From assembly GCF_019974135.1 (NCBI RefSeq), contig NZ_AP025017.1, positions 868,001-932,000 on the forward strand: a stretch of DNA of 64,000 nt, given 5' to 3'. This document shows, one piece after another, positions 17,732-25,416 of this stretch. The position numbers were made by a program, and so were the translations under genes. Under the pieces are notes generated by a model. The model worked only from the letters and a program-made list of their open reading frames with translations. It did no database searches and was not told the DNA's origin. This DNA is from Actinomyces capricornis (GTDB lineage Bacteria; Actinomycetota; Actinomycetes; Actinomycetales; Actinomycetaceae). How positions within the stretch are numbered: the stretch's first letter is position 1; the number at the start of each line of letters is the position of its first letter.

Positions 17732-17812
17732 TGCACATCTTCAGCGCGCCCACCGACGGGACCATGCGGAAAACTCGAGGTCCACCGGGCGGGATCGGCC
17801 CGAAGATGTGCA
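17732..17812. repeat. 81-bp element with terminal inverted repeats, copy 1
   Basis: Bounded by perfect 11-bp inverted repeats TGCACATCTTC / GAAGATGTGCA. Internal sequence shares CCGACGGGA, TGCGG and CCGGGCGG blocks with copy 2, which begins 94 bases later. Lies between the ATPase start and the lysG stop. Confidence 0.8.
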
Positions 17813-17825
17813 ACGGGGAGGGCGT

Positions 17826-17906
17826 TGCACATCTTCACCTCGAGGGCCGACGGGATCCTGCGGGAAAGTCGGCCCCGGGCGGAGCGAAGGGCACCGAAGA
17901 TGTGCA
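17826..17906. repeat. 81-bp element with terminal inverted repeats, copy 2
   Basis: Same length, orientation and 11-bp ends as copy 1; here the inverted ends extend to 13 bp (GTTGCACATCTTC / GAAGATGTGCAAC). No coding capacity. Could be a MITE-like or REP-like element or a tandem pair of regulatory hairpins. Confidence 0.8.
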
Positions 17907-17971
17907 ACGGAGTGGGGGCGCCGCCCCGGCGCGAGCACCCGGCGGGCGATTGCCGGGCGGCGCGCGCCGGC

Positions 17972-18931
17972 TCATGCCCCGCTCGTCTCCCGGTGGGCGG
18001 CGAAGGCCCGGCGGACCGCCTGGGTCAGGCGCTCCAGGAGCGCTGAGCGCAGGCGCCACCGGTACCAGGTGAGCTCACGATCCAGCGGGGCCAGCCCCGG
18101 CACCGGCAGCAGGCCGGGGTGCCGCTCGAGCAGGGATCGCGGGAGCAGGCCCCAGCCCATGCCCGCCTCCAGGGCCCGGGCGTAGGCCTCATTGCCGGGG
18201 ACGTGCGGCCCCGGCAGCCCTGATGGCAGCCCGGCGGCGGTCAGGACGAGGTCCTGCAGGTCGTCAGTGTCGTCGAAGCGCAGCACCGGCAGGCGGGCGA
18301 CCTTGTCCCGTACACCGTCCCGTACGCCGTCCCGGATGCGCTCGTGGGGCCCAGCGCCGGCGACGCGCAGGCCTGCGCTGGACAGGAGGGCGGGTGAGGC
18401 GACGGGCAGGTAGCGCAGGCGGCCCAGGGCCTGGCTGGAGCAGCCGGCCACCGGGTCTCGGGCCGCCGAGACCGCGGCCATCACCGAGCCCTCGCGCAGC
18501 AGCTCGGCGGTGCGGCCCTCGTTATCGGCCACCAGTCGCAGGCGCATATCCGGCCAGTGGGCGATCTCGGGGAAGAGGGAGGGGAACCAGGTCGCCAGGG
18601 AGTCGAGATTGACGGCCACCGCGATCTCCACGGCCTCCTGCGCGCCGGGCCCAGGGCCATCACCCCTGGCACCTGCCGACCCCAGGCCGAGCTCGGCGCT
18701 CATCTCCCCGGCCAGGAGCTGCTGCTGGCGGGCGTAGCGCAGGACCGTCGCACCCTGGGCCGTCACCCGCGAGGGGCTCCCGCGCTGGATGAGGACCCGG
18801 CCCAGGGACGACTCCAGGGCGCGGATGCGCTGGGAGACCGCGGAGGTGGAGACCGCCAGGGTGCTGGCGGCGCGCTCGAAGGAGCCGGTGTCGGCCACGG
18901 CCAGGAGGGCGGCCATCTGATCGGGGTGCAT
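17972..18931 (-). CDS. lysG: LysR-type regulator of lysine/arginine export
   Basis: LysR transcription factor of the ArgP/LysG group (319 residues). It has an N-terminal winged HTH (MAALLAVADTGSFERAASTLAVSTSAVSQRIRALES) and a C-terminal effector domain. In Corynebacterium, LysG activates lysE when cytosolic lysine, arginine or histidine rises; the same role is inferred from the divergent lysE 70 bases away. ATG 18931 matches the family N-terminus MHPDQMAALL; the open frame upstream is antisense to lysE. A GATAAT hexamer (18961-18956) may be its -10. The segment RIRDGVRDGVRDK is encoded by a short tandem repeat near 18300-18345. Confidence 0.92.
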   Translation of the reverse strand: MHPDQMAALLAVADTGSFERAASTLAVSTSAVSQRIRALESSLGRVLIQRGSPSRVTAQGATVLRYARQQQLLAGEMSAELGLGSAGARGDGPGPGAQEAVEIAVAVNLDSLATWFPSLFPEIAHWPDMRLRLVADNEGRTAELLREGSVMAAVSAARDPVAGCSSQALGRLRYLPVASPALLSSAGLRVAGAGPHERIRDGVRDGVRDKVARLPVLRFDDTDDLQDLVLTAAGLPSGLPGPHVPGNEAYARALEAGMGWGLLPRSLLERHPGLLPVPGLAPLDRELTWYRWRLRSALLERLTQAVRRAFAAHRETSGA

Positions 18932-18966
18932 GAAGGCCTGCTTCACGAGGTTCAGATTATCGCGCT

Positions 18967-18994
18967 TTGCTTCACCCGCGCCGGCTCCTAGCGT
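18967..18994 (+). promoter_or_regulatory. lysE promoter in the lysG/lysE divergent region
   Basis: TTGCTT (18967-18972), 16-base spacer, TAGCGT (18989-18994), ending 7 bases before the lysE ATG. The 70-base divergent region also holds a repeated GCTTCAC and an AT-richer TTCAGATTATC, a plausible LysG site. Confidence 0.55.
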
Positions 18995-19001
18995 GGGGGC
19001 C

Positions 19002-19598
19002 ATGGATCTTCTGACTCCCGCACTCACCGGATTCGGCACCGGCCTCGGACTGATCGTCGCCATCGGCGCCCAGAACGCCTGGATCCTGCGCCAGGGAGTG
19101 CGCCGTGAGCACATCGGCCTGGTCATCGCCATCTGCACCATCTCCGACGTCGCGCTCATCGCCCTGGGGACCGGCGCGATCGGGGCGGTCTCGTCCCTGG
19201 CGCCCTGGGTGCTGGAGGTCCTGCGCTGGGGCGGGGCGGCCTACCTGACGGGATTCGCCCTGTCCTCCTTCCGCTCCGCGCTCCGGCCCGCAGCACTGAA
19301 GGCCCAGGAGGAGCGGCCCGCCTCCTCGGTGGCGGTGACGACGCTGGCCCTGACCTGGCTCAACCCGCATGTCTACCTGGACACGGTGGTCATGCTGGGC
19401 TCGGTCACCAACCAGTTCGGCCAGGAGCGCTGGGTGGCGGCGGCGGGGGCGATCGCGGCCTCCGCGATGTGGTTCATCGGCCTGGGGCTGGGGGCGCGGG
19501 CCCTGTCCCGCCCCCTGTCGCGGCCCGCGACGTGGCGCGTGCTCGACGTCATCGTCGGGCTCATCATGCTGGTGGTGGCCGTCCACCTGGCCCTGTGA
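19002..19598 (+). CDS. lysE: LysE-family basic amino-acid exporter
   Basis: Inner-membrane exporter of lysine and arginine (198 residues, about six hydrophobic segments). The N-terminus LTGFGTGLGLIVAIGAQNAWILRQG holds the family GAQN motif. Later come TLALTWLNPHVYLDTVVMLG and a C-terminal helix GLIMLVVAVHLAL. ATG 19002 was preferred to an upstream in-frame ATG inside the divergent regulator's start region. Probably leaderless and activated by LysG; together they relieve toxic amino-acid accumulation. Confidence 0.94.
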   Translation: MDLLTPALTGFGTGLGLIVAIGAQNAWILRQGVRREHIGLVIAICTISDVALIALGTGAIGAVSSLAPWVLEVLRWGGAAYLTGFALSSFRSALRPAALKAQEERPASSVAVTTLALTWLNPHVYLDTVVMLGSVTNQFGQERWVAAAGAIAASAMWFIGLGLGARALSRPLSRPATWRVLDVIVGLIMLVVAVHLAL

Positions 19599-19693
19599 GC
19601 CGCGGGCCCCTCGGCATCAAGCCCCGCGACGACGGGCGGGGCCGATGACGGGCGGGTGGCAGGCGGGTGACGGGGTCGGGCCCGCACGCGCGC

Positions 19694-19727
19694 AGGCGCC
19701 CCCGGCCGGGAGTGGCCGGGGGCGCCT
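19694..19727. terminator. Bidirectional hairpin between lysE and FMN reductase
   Basis: 14-bp stem AGGCGCCCCCGGCC/GGCCGGGGGCGCCT with loop GGGAGT, between two convergent genes. Confidence 0.7.
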
Positions 19728-19745
19728 ACGATGTCCGGTCGGCGC

Positions 19746-20300
19746 TCAGCGCAGGGTGGACAGGGCCTTGTCCTGGGTGACGATGGCCTCAACCATGCCG
19801 GCGAACTTGCGCTCGTGAGTGGATGCCGGGCTGAAGGCGCCATCGACCACATCCGTGGCCAGGGACAGGGTCACCTGGGGGCCCACAACACCGGTGGTGA
19901 AGTTGACGAGCACGTCGCGCAGGTGGGCCAGGGGCTGGTAGCCGTGGGAGTAGGAGTAGCCCACCAGCCCCACGGCCTTGTTGGCCAGATTGGAGGGCAC
20001 GATGAAGTCGATGGCGTTCTTCAGCGCACCGGGGATGGAGAAGTTGTACTCGGGGGTGACGAAGATGTAGGCGTCATAGGAAGCCAGCGCCTCATTGAAG
20101 GCGATGCCCGCGGGGTCCTTCGGGGCGGCCATCATGGGGGGCGTCTCCTCGGCGAAGACGGGCAGGTTGAAAGCGGCGATGTCGACCAGCTCGGCCTCAA
20201 CACCGTCGACGGAACTGGCCTTGGCCACGACCCAGTCGGCCACCTCCCCACCGACGCGGTTGGGGCGGATGGAGCCGAGGATGACGGCGATACGGGTCAT
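19746..20300 (-). CDS. NADPH-dependent FMN reductase
   Basis: Flavodoxin-like reductase (FMN_red family, 184 residues) that reduces FMN or quinone/azo-type substrates with NAD(P)H. It shows the N-terminal phosphate loop VILGSIRPNRVGGEVADWV, the conserved TPEYNFSIPGALKNAIDF motif that contacts the flavin ring, and the following GLVGYSYSHG. ATG 20300 has AAGGAG 8 bases upstream. A promoter TTGGCG-17-CAATAT lies at 20352-20324. It stands alone between convergent lysE and co-directional ilvA. Confidence 0.93.
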   Translation of the reverse strand: MTRIAVILGSIRPNRVGGEVADWVVAKASSVDGVEAELVDIAAFNLPVFAEETPPMMAAPKDPAGIAFNEALASYDAYIFVTPEYNFSIPGALKNAIDFIVPSNLANKAVGLVGYSYSHGYQPLAHLRDVLVNFTTGVVGPQVTLSLATDVVDGAFSPASTHERKFAGMVEAIVTQDKALSTLR

Positions 20301-20323
20301 GAGGTGATCTCCTTGCACGTGAG

Positions 20324-20352
20324 ATATTGCGGTGTGCCGGGACGGGCGCCAA
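20324..20352 (-). promoter_or_regulatory. Promoter of the FMN reductase gene
   Basis: TTGGCG (20352-20347), 17-base spacer, CAATAT (20329-20324), reading leftwards, with a leader of about 18 bases containing AAGGAG. Confidence 0.6.
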
Positions 20353-20524
20353 TGCCGGCACGGGACCGAACAGGGTGATTTATGACTGAACTACCCTAGG
20401 TCCGGGCCCGCCCGGGCGCCAGGCCCCCGCCCATGAAGCCTGCCACAACCCAGCCGGGGCCGCGAGGCGGACGCCACCGCGGCCGCACATCCTCCATGCG
20501 CTCCCCGGTGGTGGCGGTGGCGGC

Positions 20525-22081
20525 TCAGCGGGCCAGGAAGAAGCGGGCGGCAGGGTCGGCGGTCTCCTCCTGGTAGGCGTAGCCGAGGCGGTCCATGTAC
20601 CTGGTGAGCTCGGCGTCGCCGGCATCGGCGGCGAAGGCGCACAGGATGCGCCCGTAGTCGGCGCCGTCGGTGCGGTAGTGGAAGAGGGTGATGTTCCACT
20701 GGGTGCCCAGGATCTCCAGGAAGCGCGCCAGGGCCCCGGGGGACTCGGGGAAGAGGAAGGAGAAGAGACGCTCGGGGACCCCCTGGGTGGCCCGCCCCCC
20801 GATCATGGAGCGCACGTGGACCTTGGCCAGCTCGTCCTCGGTGAGGTCGATGACGCCGTAGCCCTCGGCCTCCAGGTCGGCGACGATCTCGGCGCGCTCC
20901 TGGCGCCCACGGGTGATGCGCACGCCCACGAAGATGCGCGCGGGGTCGTCCTGGGCGCGGCTGGCGGACAGGCGGTAGTTGAACTCGGTGACGGCCCGGC
21001 CGCCCAGGATGGAGGCGAAGCGCAGGAAGGCGCCCTGCCGCTCGGGGATGGTCACCCCGAGGATGGCCTCGCGCTGCTCGCCCAGCTCGCTGCGCTCGGA
21101 GATGTAGCGCAGCTGGTGGAAGTTGAGGTTGGCGCCCGAGAGCACGCACCCCAGGCGCTCGCCGGCCAGGCCGTGCTCGACGGCGTAGCGCTTGAGCCCG
21201 GCCAGGGCGATGGCCCCGGAGGGCTCGGAGATGGCGCGCAGGTCCTCGAAGAGGTCGCGCACGGCGGCGGAGGTCTCGTCGGAGGAGACGGTGATGACGT
21301 CGTCGAGCAGGGCGCGGCACAGGCGGAAGGTCTCCTCGCCGATGCGGCGCACGGCCACGCCCTCGGCGAAGAGCCCGACGCGCTCCAGGGTGGTGGGCTC
21401 GCCCGCATCCAGGGCAGCGCGCAAGCAGGCGGACTCCTCGTGCTCCACTCCGATGATCCTGATCTGGGGCATGAGCTGCTTGATGAGGACGGCCACGCCC
21501 GAGGCCAGGCCGCCGCCGCCCACGGGCAGGAAGATGCGGTCGAGCTCGGCGTCCTGCTGGATCATCTCCAGGCCGATGGTGCCCTGGCCCGCGATGACGC
21601 GGGGGTCGTCGAAGGGCGGGATGTAGCTCAGGCCCTCGGCCTCGGCCAGGTGCTGGGCCTGGGCCTTGGCGGCATCGAAGTTCTCGCCGTGCAGGAGGAC
21701 CTCGCCCCCCAGGGCCGCGACGGCGTCGACCTTGATCTGGGGGGTGACGGTGGGCATGACGATGAGGGCGCGCACCCCCAGCAGGGCGGCGGAGCGGGCC
21801 ACGCCCTGGGCGTGATTGCCGGCCGAGGCGGTGACCACGCCACGGGCGCGCTCGGCCTCGCTCAGGGAGCGCATGGCGGTGTAGGCGCCGCGGATCTTGA
21901 AGGAGTGGACGGCCTGGAGGTCCTCGCGCTTGACCTGGACGGTGCAGCCCAACCGGGCCGAGAGGGCCTCCATGGGCTGCAGGGGGGTGTGCTCGGCGGC
22001 CTCGTAGACGGGGGCGCGCAGGATCTCGCGCAGGTAGCGGGTCGGATCCCAGGTGGTGCCGGGGGTGTCGAGCTCGTTCAC
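20525..22081 (-). CDS. ilvA: Threonine ammonia-lyase, biosynthetic
   Basis: PLP enzyme that deaminates threonine to 2-oxobutanoate, the first step of isoleucine synthesis. The 518 residues match the long, feedback-regulated form. The catalytic domain has VHSFKIRGAY (PLP lysine), SAGNHAQGVA and GGGGLASG (phosphate loop). Two C-terminal ACT-like regulatory domains follow (ILGVTIPERQGAFLRFASIL and ERLFSFLFPESPGALARFLEIL). The start is GTG 22081: TAGGCT ends 7 bases before it and the family N-terminus begins there; the longer open frame upstream is not conserved. ilvD lies in the same window but not in an operon with it. Confidence 0.96.
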   Translation of the reverse strand: MNELDTPGTTWDPTRYLREILRAPVYEAAEHTPLQPMEALSARLGCTVQVKREDLQAVHSFKIRGAYTAMRSLSEAERARGVVTASAGNHAQGVARSAALLGVRALIVMPTVTPQIKVDAVAALGGEVLLHGENFDAAKAQAQHLAEAEGLSYIPPFDDPRVIAGQGTIGLEMIQQDAELDRIFLPVGGGGLASGVAVLIKQLMPQIRIIGVEHEESACLRAALDAGEPTTLERVGLFAEGVAVRRIGEETFRLCRALLDDVITVSSDETSAAVRDLFEDLRAISEPSGAIALAGLKRYAVEHGLAGERLGCVLSGANLNFHQLRYISERSELGEQREAILGVTIPERQGAFLRFASILGGRAVTEFNYRLSASRAQDDPARIFVGVRITRGRQERAEIVADLEAEGYGVIDLTEDELAKVHVRSMIGGRATQGVPERLFSFLFPESPGALARFLEILGTQWNITLFHYRTDGADYGRILCAFAADAGDAELTRYMDRLGYAYQEETADPAARFFLAR

Positions 22082-22201
22082 GGCCGACAGCCTAACCGCG
22101 CGCTGCGGGGCCGCGTCGAGCACTGCCGCAGCCCTGACGCCCCGAAACCGCGCCTCGCGCACGCGCGGGCCGGCCCGATGTGAGGAGGTACGTGCGATCC
22201 G

Positions 22202-22231
22202 TGGACAGCGCCAGATGGTATCGGTTAGATT
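22202..22231 (+). promoter_or_regulatory. Candidate promoter of the effector/lipoprotein unit
   Basis: TGGACA (22202-22207), 18-base spacer, TAGATT (22226-22231), about 100 bases before the first start codon. Confidence 0.45.
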
Positions 22232-22271
22232 AAGCACTGCTCTCACGGATCGGATGGGTGGTGGCCGCGGA

Positions 22272-22290
22272 AATGCCGGATTCCGGCATT
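22272..22290. promoter_or_regulatory. 19-bp palindrome upstream of the effector gene
   Basis: AATGCCGGA, T, TCCGGCATT: perfect 9-bp arms, downstream of the candidate promoter and 41 bases before GTG 22332. Could be an operator or a leader hairpin. Confidence 0.6.
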
Positions 22291-22331
22291 GTCGAGCAGC
22301 ACCATCCCCGATGAGCATCGGAGGCTGGGCG

Positions 22332-23012
22332 GTGAATATCCGTCTTCAGTGGAGTGACCTCATAGCGTTGTCGACCTCGGTGGATGCGGTGCGCGATGGC
22401 CTGGACGGCCTCGATATTGCTGCAGCGCTTGATGGCGTGGAGGCGGCCATGCCGGGATCGACGAGCGCGGGGAGGGTGGCAGCCGCGGCAGGCCTGTTCG
22501 GGCTCGTATGGCCGGACGCATCGAGGAACCTTCTGCACTACCTCGAGAACACCGGAGAACCCCAGCAGATCAATGTCAACCGCATGATGAAGGACATGCC
22601 CGACCTTAACAACAACACCCATGCAGAGGTCAAGAAGTTTGCAGATGACGCCAAAGATGACGCCATCGCCTCCGGCGCATCAGGGCCGGTGACCTACACC
22701 TTCAGTACCCCCTGGGAGCCGGAATACGCAGAGCAGAAAGAGCACCCCAACTGGTTCTACGCCACAGGCGGCTATCAGCGCGCCACCGAGGGCACCGTGA
22801 CGGTATACCCCCCGACCGAAGATGATCCAGAATGGACATACAAGTACAACTATCGCGTCCATGTGGCGGACCGGTACAACTGGGACGGCAAAAAAGCGAC
22901 ACCGATCGGACCACTTACTATCACAGACAAGGAACTACAGGAACTGCACCGAGCCGGACTCGCTCAGGAGTACGATCTCATCGGCGAATCATCAGTAGTG
23001 AGCGGGCCATGA
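22332..23012 (+). CDS. Putative type VII-secreted effector/toxin-like protein
   Basis: Unnamed 226-residue protein. Residues 1-70 are helical and Ala/Asp-rich, resembling the N-terminus of WXG100-like type VII secretion substrates; no cleavable signal peptide is visible. Residues about 120-220 form a compact Tyr/Trp-rich domain (NWFYATGGYQRATEGTVTV, HVADRYNWDGKK, LHRAGLAQEYDLIGES). I recall this from C-termini of actinobacterial secreted or polymorphic-toxin-like proteins; this is memory, not a search. GTG 22332 has GGAGG 7 bases upstream; ATG 22311 is the alternative. Its stop overlaps the next start (ATGA), implying coupled translation. Base composition is less GC-rich than its neighbours, suggesting transfer. 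The toxin role is a hypothesis. Confidence 0.6.
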   Translation: MNIRLQWSDLIALSTSVDAVRDGLDGLDIAAALDGVEAAMPGSTSAGRVAAAAGLFGLVWPDASRNLLHYLENTGEPQQINVNRMMKDMPDLNNNTHAEVKKFADDAKDDAIASGASGPVTYTFSTPWEPEYAEQKEHPNWFYATGGYQRATEGTVTVYPPTEDDPEWTYKYNYRVHVADRYNWDGKKATPIGPLTITDKELQELHRAGLAQEYDLIGESSVVSGP

Positions 23013-23572
23013 GGATCTCGAAATCAGTCAACATGCACCGTTCTCCTCTTTATGTTGTCAAGGTCTTCGCACTCGCCAGTGTCTGCGTCATGGGAGCGTC
23101 AGGATGCGGCGCACTGCGACCAGGGCCACCTGAGGCCTCAGGAACACCTCGTTCATCCCAAGGAGCGAGCATGGCCAGCACCCATCAGGAAGGGGCGCCC
23201 TACCCCGCGGACATGGAGCACCTCGACCAGATCCTCGCCATCGGCCAGGGGCACGACCTGCCCGAGGGCGCAGAGGTCACCTCAGTCAGCCCGGCCACCA
23301 ACTTCGCCGAGGGATTCCCCGGAGGCTGGGGCTACATCATCACCTTCACCGCCACCGACCCAGCCATCCGCACCTACGTCACCAACAACACCATCCACGA
23401 CGGCAGAATTCTCGAAAAGTACTCAACGGCTCCCCCGGACGGGCTCGACCTGGAGGATGTGGACGTCAGCACAATCAGCAACCCATGGTCCGCACGCTCC
23501 AAAGGCGCAACACTCCTCCTGGAGCGCCCCCTGGGCCGCGGCTGGCTCATCATCAAAGGCGCACCCCGCTGA
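23009..23572 (+). CDS. Small lipoprotein paired with the effector-like gene
   Basis: 187-residue predicted lipoprotein: hydrophobic signal VVKVFALASVCVMGASGC with the lipobox Cys at about residue 33, then a Ser/Pro linker and a compact domain of about 125 residues (GWGYIITFTATDPAIRTYVTNN...RGWLIIKGAPR). The family is not recognised. It begins inside the stop of the upstream gene (ATGA at 23009-23012), as in toxin-immunity pairs. Anchoring outside the membrane would suit an immunity protein against a secreted toxin. Other possibilities are a solute-binding or cell-wall partner. Confidence 0.65.
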   Translation: MRISKSVNMHRSPLYVVKVFALASVCVMGASGCGALRPGPPEASGTPRSSQGASMASTHQEGAPYPADMEHLDQILAIGQGHDLPEGAEVTSVSPATNFAEGFPGGWGYIITFTATDPAIRTYVTNNTIHDGRILEKYSTAPPDGLDLEDVDVSTISNPWSARSKGATLLLERPLGRGWLIIKGAPR

Positions 23573-23598
23573 GGAGGCGGTCGCCTGCAGGCACACCC

Positions 23599-25416
23599 TC
23601 ACTCCTGGCCGGCCGGCTCCCCAGCACGGTCGTGGGAGCCCCGGCGGGCCGCCGGTAGACGCAGCCGGGAGGCCGCCACAGCCGTGACCGCGAGTACCAC
23701 GAGGGCCAGGGAGGGCGTGGCCACGGCCCAGGGGGCCCGTTCGATGTACGGCAGTGCCTCGGCCAGGACCAGCCCCCACTCCGGGCTGGGCGCCTGCGCC
23801 CCCAGCCCTAGGAATCCCAATCCGGCCAGTGCCAGCGCCACCCCCGGCAGGCGCAGAGCGGCATGGCTCAGCAGCGGCCCGGTCACCGCCGGCAGCACCC
23901 GGGTCAGGGTCACGCGCACGCGCCCCTCCCCCAGCACCGGCGCCACCAGCACATCGGGCCGCAGCCGGGCCTCCTGGACCAGGGAGGCCGCATGAGCCGC
24001 CAGAGGCGCCCAGGCCACGCAGGCCACCGCCAGTGCTGCCCCCAGACCGCTGGGGCCGGTGACCGCCGCGACGATCAGCCCGGCGAGCACCGGCGGAGCG
24101 GCATTGGCCACCTCCACGAAGCCGATCGAGGCCCGCGGCACCAGCCCCAGCAGCAGGGCGATGACGAAGCACACGGCACTGACCGCCAGCGCCATCAGCG
24201 CCGTCGAGCTCGCGCCATGGGCGACGCGGGCCAGCACATCGCGCCCCAGCGCGTCGGCCCCCAGCGGCAGGGCCGCACTGGGCGCCTCCAGGCGGGTCGC
24301 CACCACGGCCAGGGGGTCGCGGCCGATCCCTGCCGCCACCATGACCACCAGCAGGCCGCTGCCCACGGCCGTCAGCACCCTCGCGGCCCGGACGGGATGG
24401 GCCACCGGCGCGGGCGCCGGCAGGCCCCCGGCCTGCGCGGCAGGGCCCAGCACGAGGCGGCGGGCCAGCTCCGCCAGCGCCCCCGCCCCCAGGGCCAGGG
24501 CCAGCAGGAGCACGATCCCCGCCTGGAGAGCCGGAACATCCTGGGCCGTGGCAGCCCCCAGCAGGGCCCGGCCGATCCCGGGGATGGCGAAGACCTGCTC
24601 CACGGCCACCGCCCCACCCGTCAGCCCCACCACCGCCAGCGCCACCTGGCCGGTCAGGGGCGCCACCGCACGGCGCAGCACCGCCAGCGCCACGGGGCCG
24701 CGCCCGATCCCCGCCGTCGTCCACGTCCTCACCCAGCCCTCGGAGAAGGTGGCGGTGATCGCGTCTCCCAGCAGCCCTCCCAGCAGGCCGCCCGCCGGCA
24801 GGCCCAGGCTCAGGGCGGGCAGGACCACCTGCGCGGGAGTACCCCACCCGTAGGGCGGCAGGAGCCCGGCGTAGACCGACAGGATGAGCAGCAGCACCGG
24901 CGCCAGGAGGTACTCGGGCAGGGAGGTCAGGATCGCGGCCGCCGCCCCACCCCGGGGCCGGGCCCGCCCCCGCAGGCCGTCGCGCAGGGCCGGGCCCGCC
25001 AGCAGGACGACGACCACCAGGGCCACCAGGAGGCTGGCCCCCATGAGCCCCAGGGACAGGGCGAAGGCCTGCCAGCTCCCGGGACCCACGTCGCGCCCCG
25101 AGATCCAGGAGGTGCCCGCCTCGCCGCGCACGAGCCCGCCCAGCCAGTGGCCGATGCTGCCCAGGGGGCCGCCGTCCAGGCCCAGGCGCTGGCGAATCGA
25201 CTCCAGGACCTCGGGGGTCGGCTCGCGCTCGGCGGAGGTGGCCCGAAGGATCGTCAGGGCGGGATCGTTGCTGGAGAGCCAGGGCATGGCGCCCACGAGC
25301 GCGACCAGCCCCAGGAGCGCCACCAGGCGGGACAGGGCCATGACGGCGTCGGAGCGCACCGCCCCCAGCGCATGCCGGGCCCGACGGCGCACCGAGGCTC
25401 CCAGCAGCGCGCTCAC
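23599..25416 (-). CDS. Fused DppB-DppC-type ABC importer permease
   Basis: Membrane component of an Opp/Dpp/Nik-type importer in which the two usual permeases are joined in one chain of 605 residues. The N-terminal half is DppB-like: short first helix, IRQRLGLDGGPLGSIGHWL, and EQVFAIPGIGRALL in the EAA-loop region. The C-terminal half is DppC-like (PLGADALGRDVLARVAHGAS, then GLGAQAPSPEWGLVLAEA). The start GTG 25416 overlaps the stop of the binding-protein gene by 4 bases (GTGA), so the two are translationally coupled. Ends 26 bases from the convergent lipoprotein gene. Confidence 0.88.
   Translation of the reverse strand: MSALLGASVRRRARHALGAVRSDAVMALSRLVALLGLVALVGAMPWLSSNDPALTILRATSAEREPTPEVLESIRQRLGLDGGPLGSIGHWLGGLVRGEAGTSWISGRDVGPGSWQAFALSLGLMGASLLVALVVVVLLAGPALRDGLRGRARPRGGAAAAILTSLPEYLLAPVLLLILSVYAGLLPPYGWGTPAQVVLPALSLGLPAGGLLGGLLGDAITATFSEGWVRTWTTAGIGRGPVALAVLRRAVAPLTGQVALAVVGLTGGAVAVEQVFAIPGIGRALLGAATAQDVPALQAGIVLLLALALGAGALAELARRLVLGPAAQAGGLPAPAPVAHPVRAARVLTAVGSGLLVVMVAAGIGRDPLAVVATRLEAPSAALPLGADALGRDVLARVAHGASSTALMALAVSAVCFVIALLLGLVPRASIGFVEVANAAPPVLAGLIVAAVTGPSGLGAALAVACVAWAPLAAHAASLVQEARLRPDVLVAPVLGEGRVRVTLTRVLPAVTGPLLSHAALRLPGVALALAGLGFLGLGAQAPSPEWGLVLAEALPYIERAPWAVATPSLALVVLAVTAVAASRLRLPAARRGSHDRAGEPAGQE

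Noticed and set aside
17732..17906. Possible CRISPR repeats
   Set aside because: Only two units, diverged interiors and palindromic ends; no cas genes.
22082..22318. In-frame extension upstream of ilvA
   Set aside because: Family N-terminus begins at GTG 22081, where a TAGGCT hexamer is correctly placed; the extension is compositionally unlike the protein.
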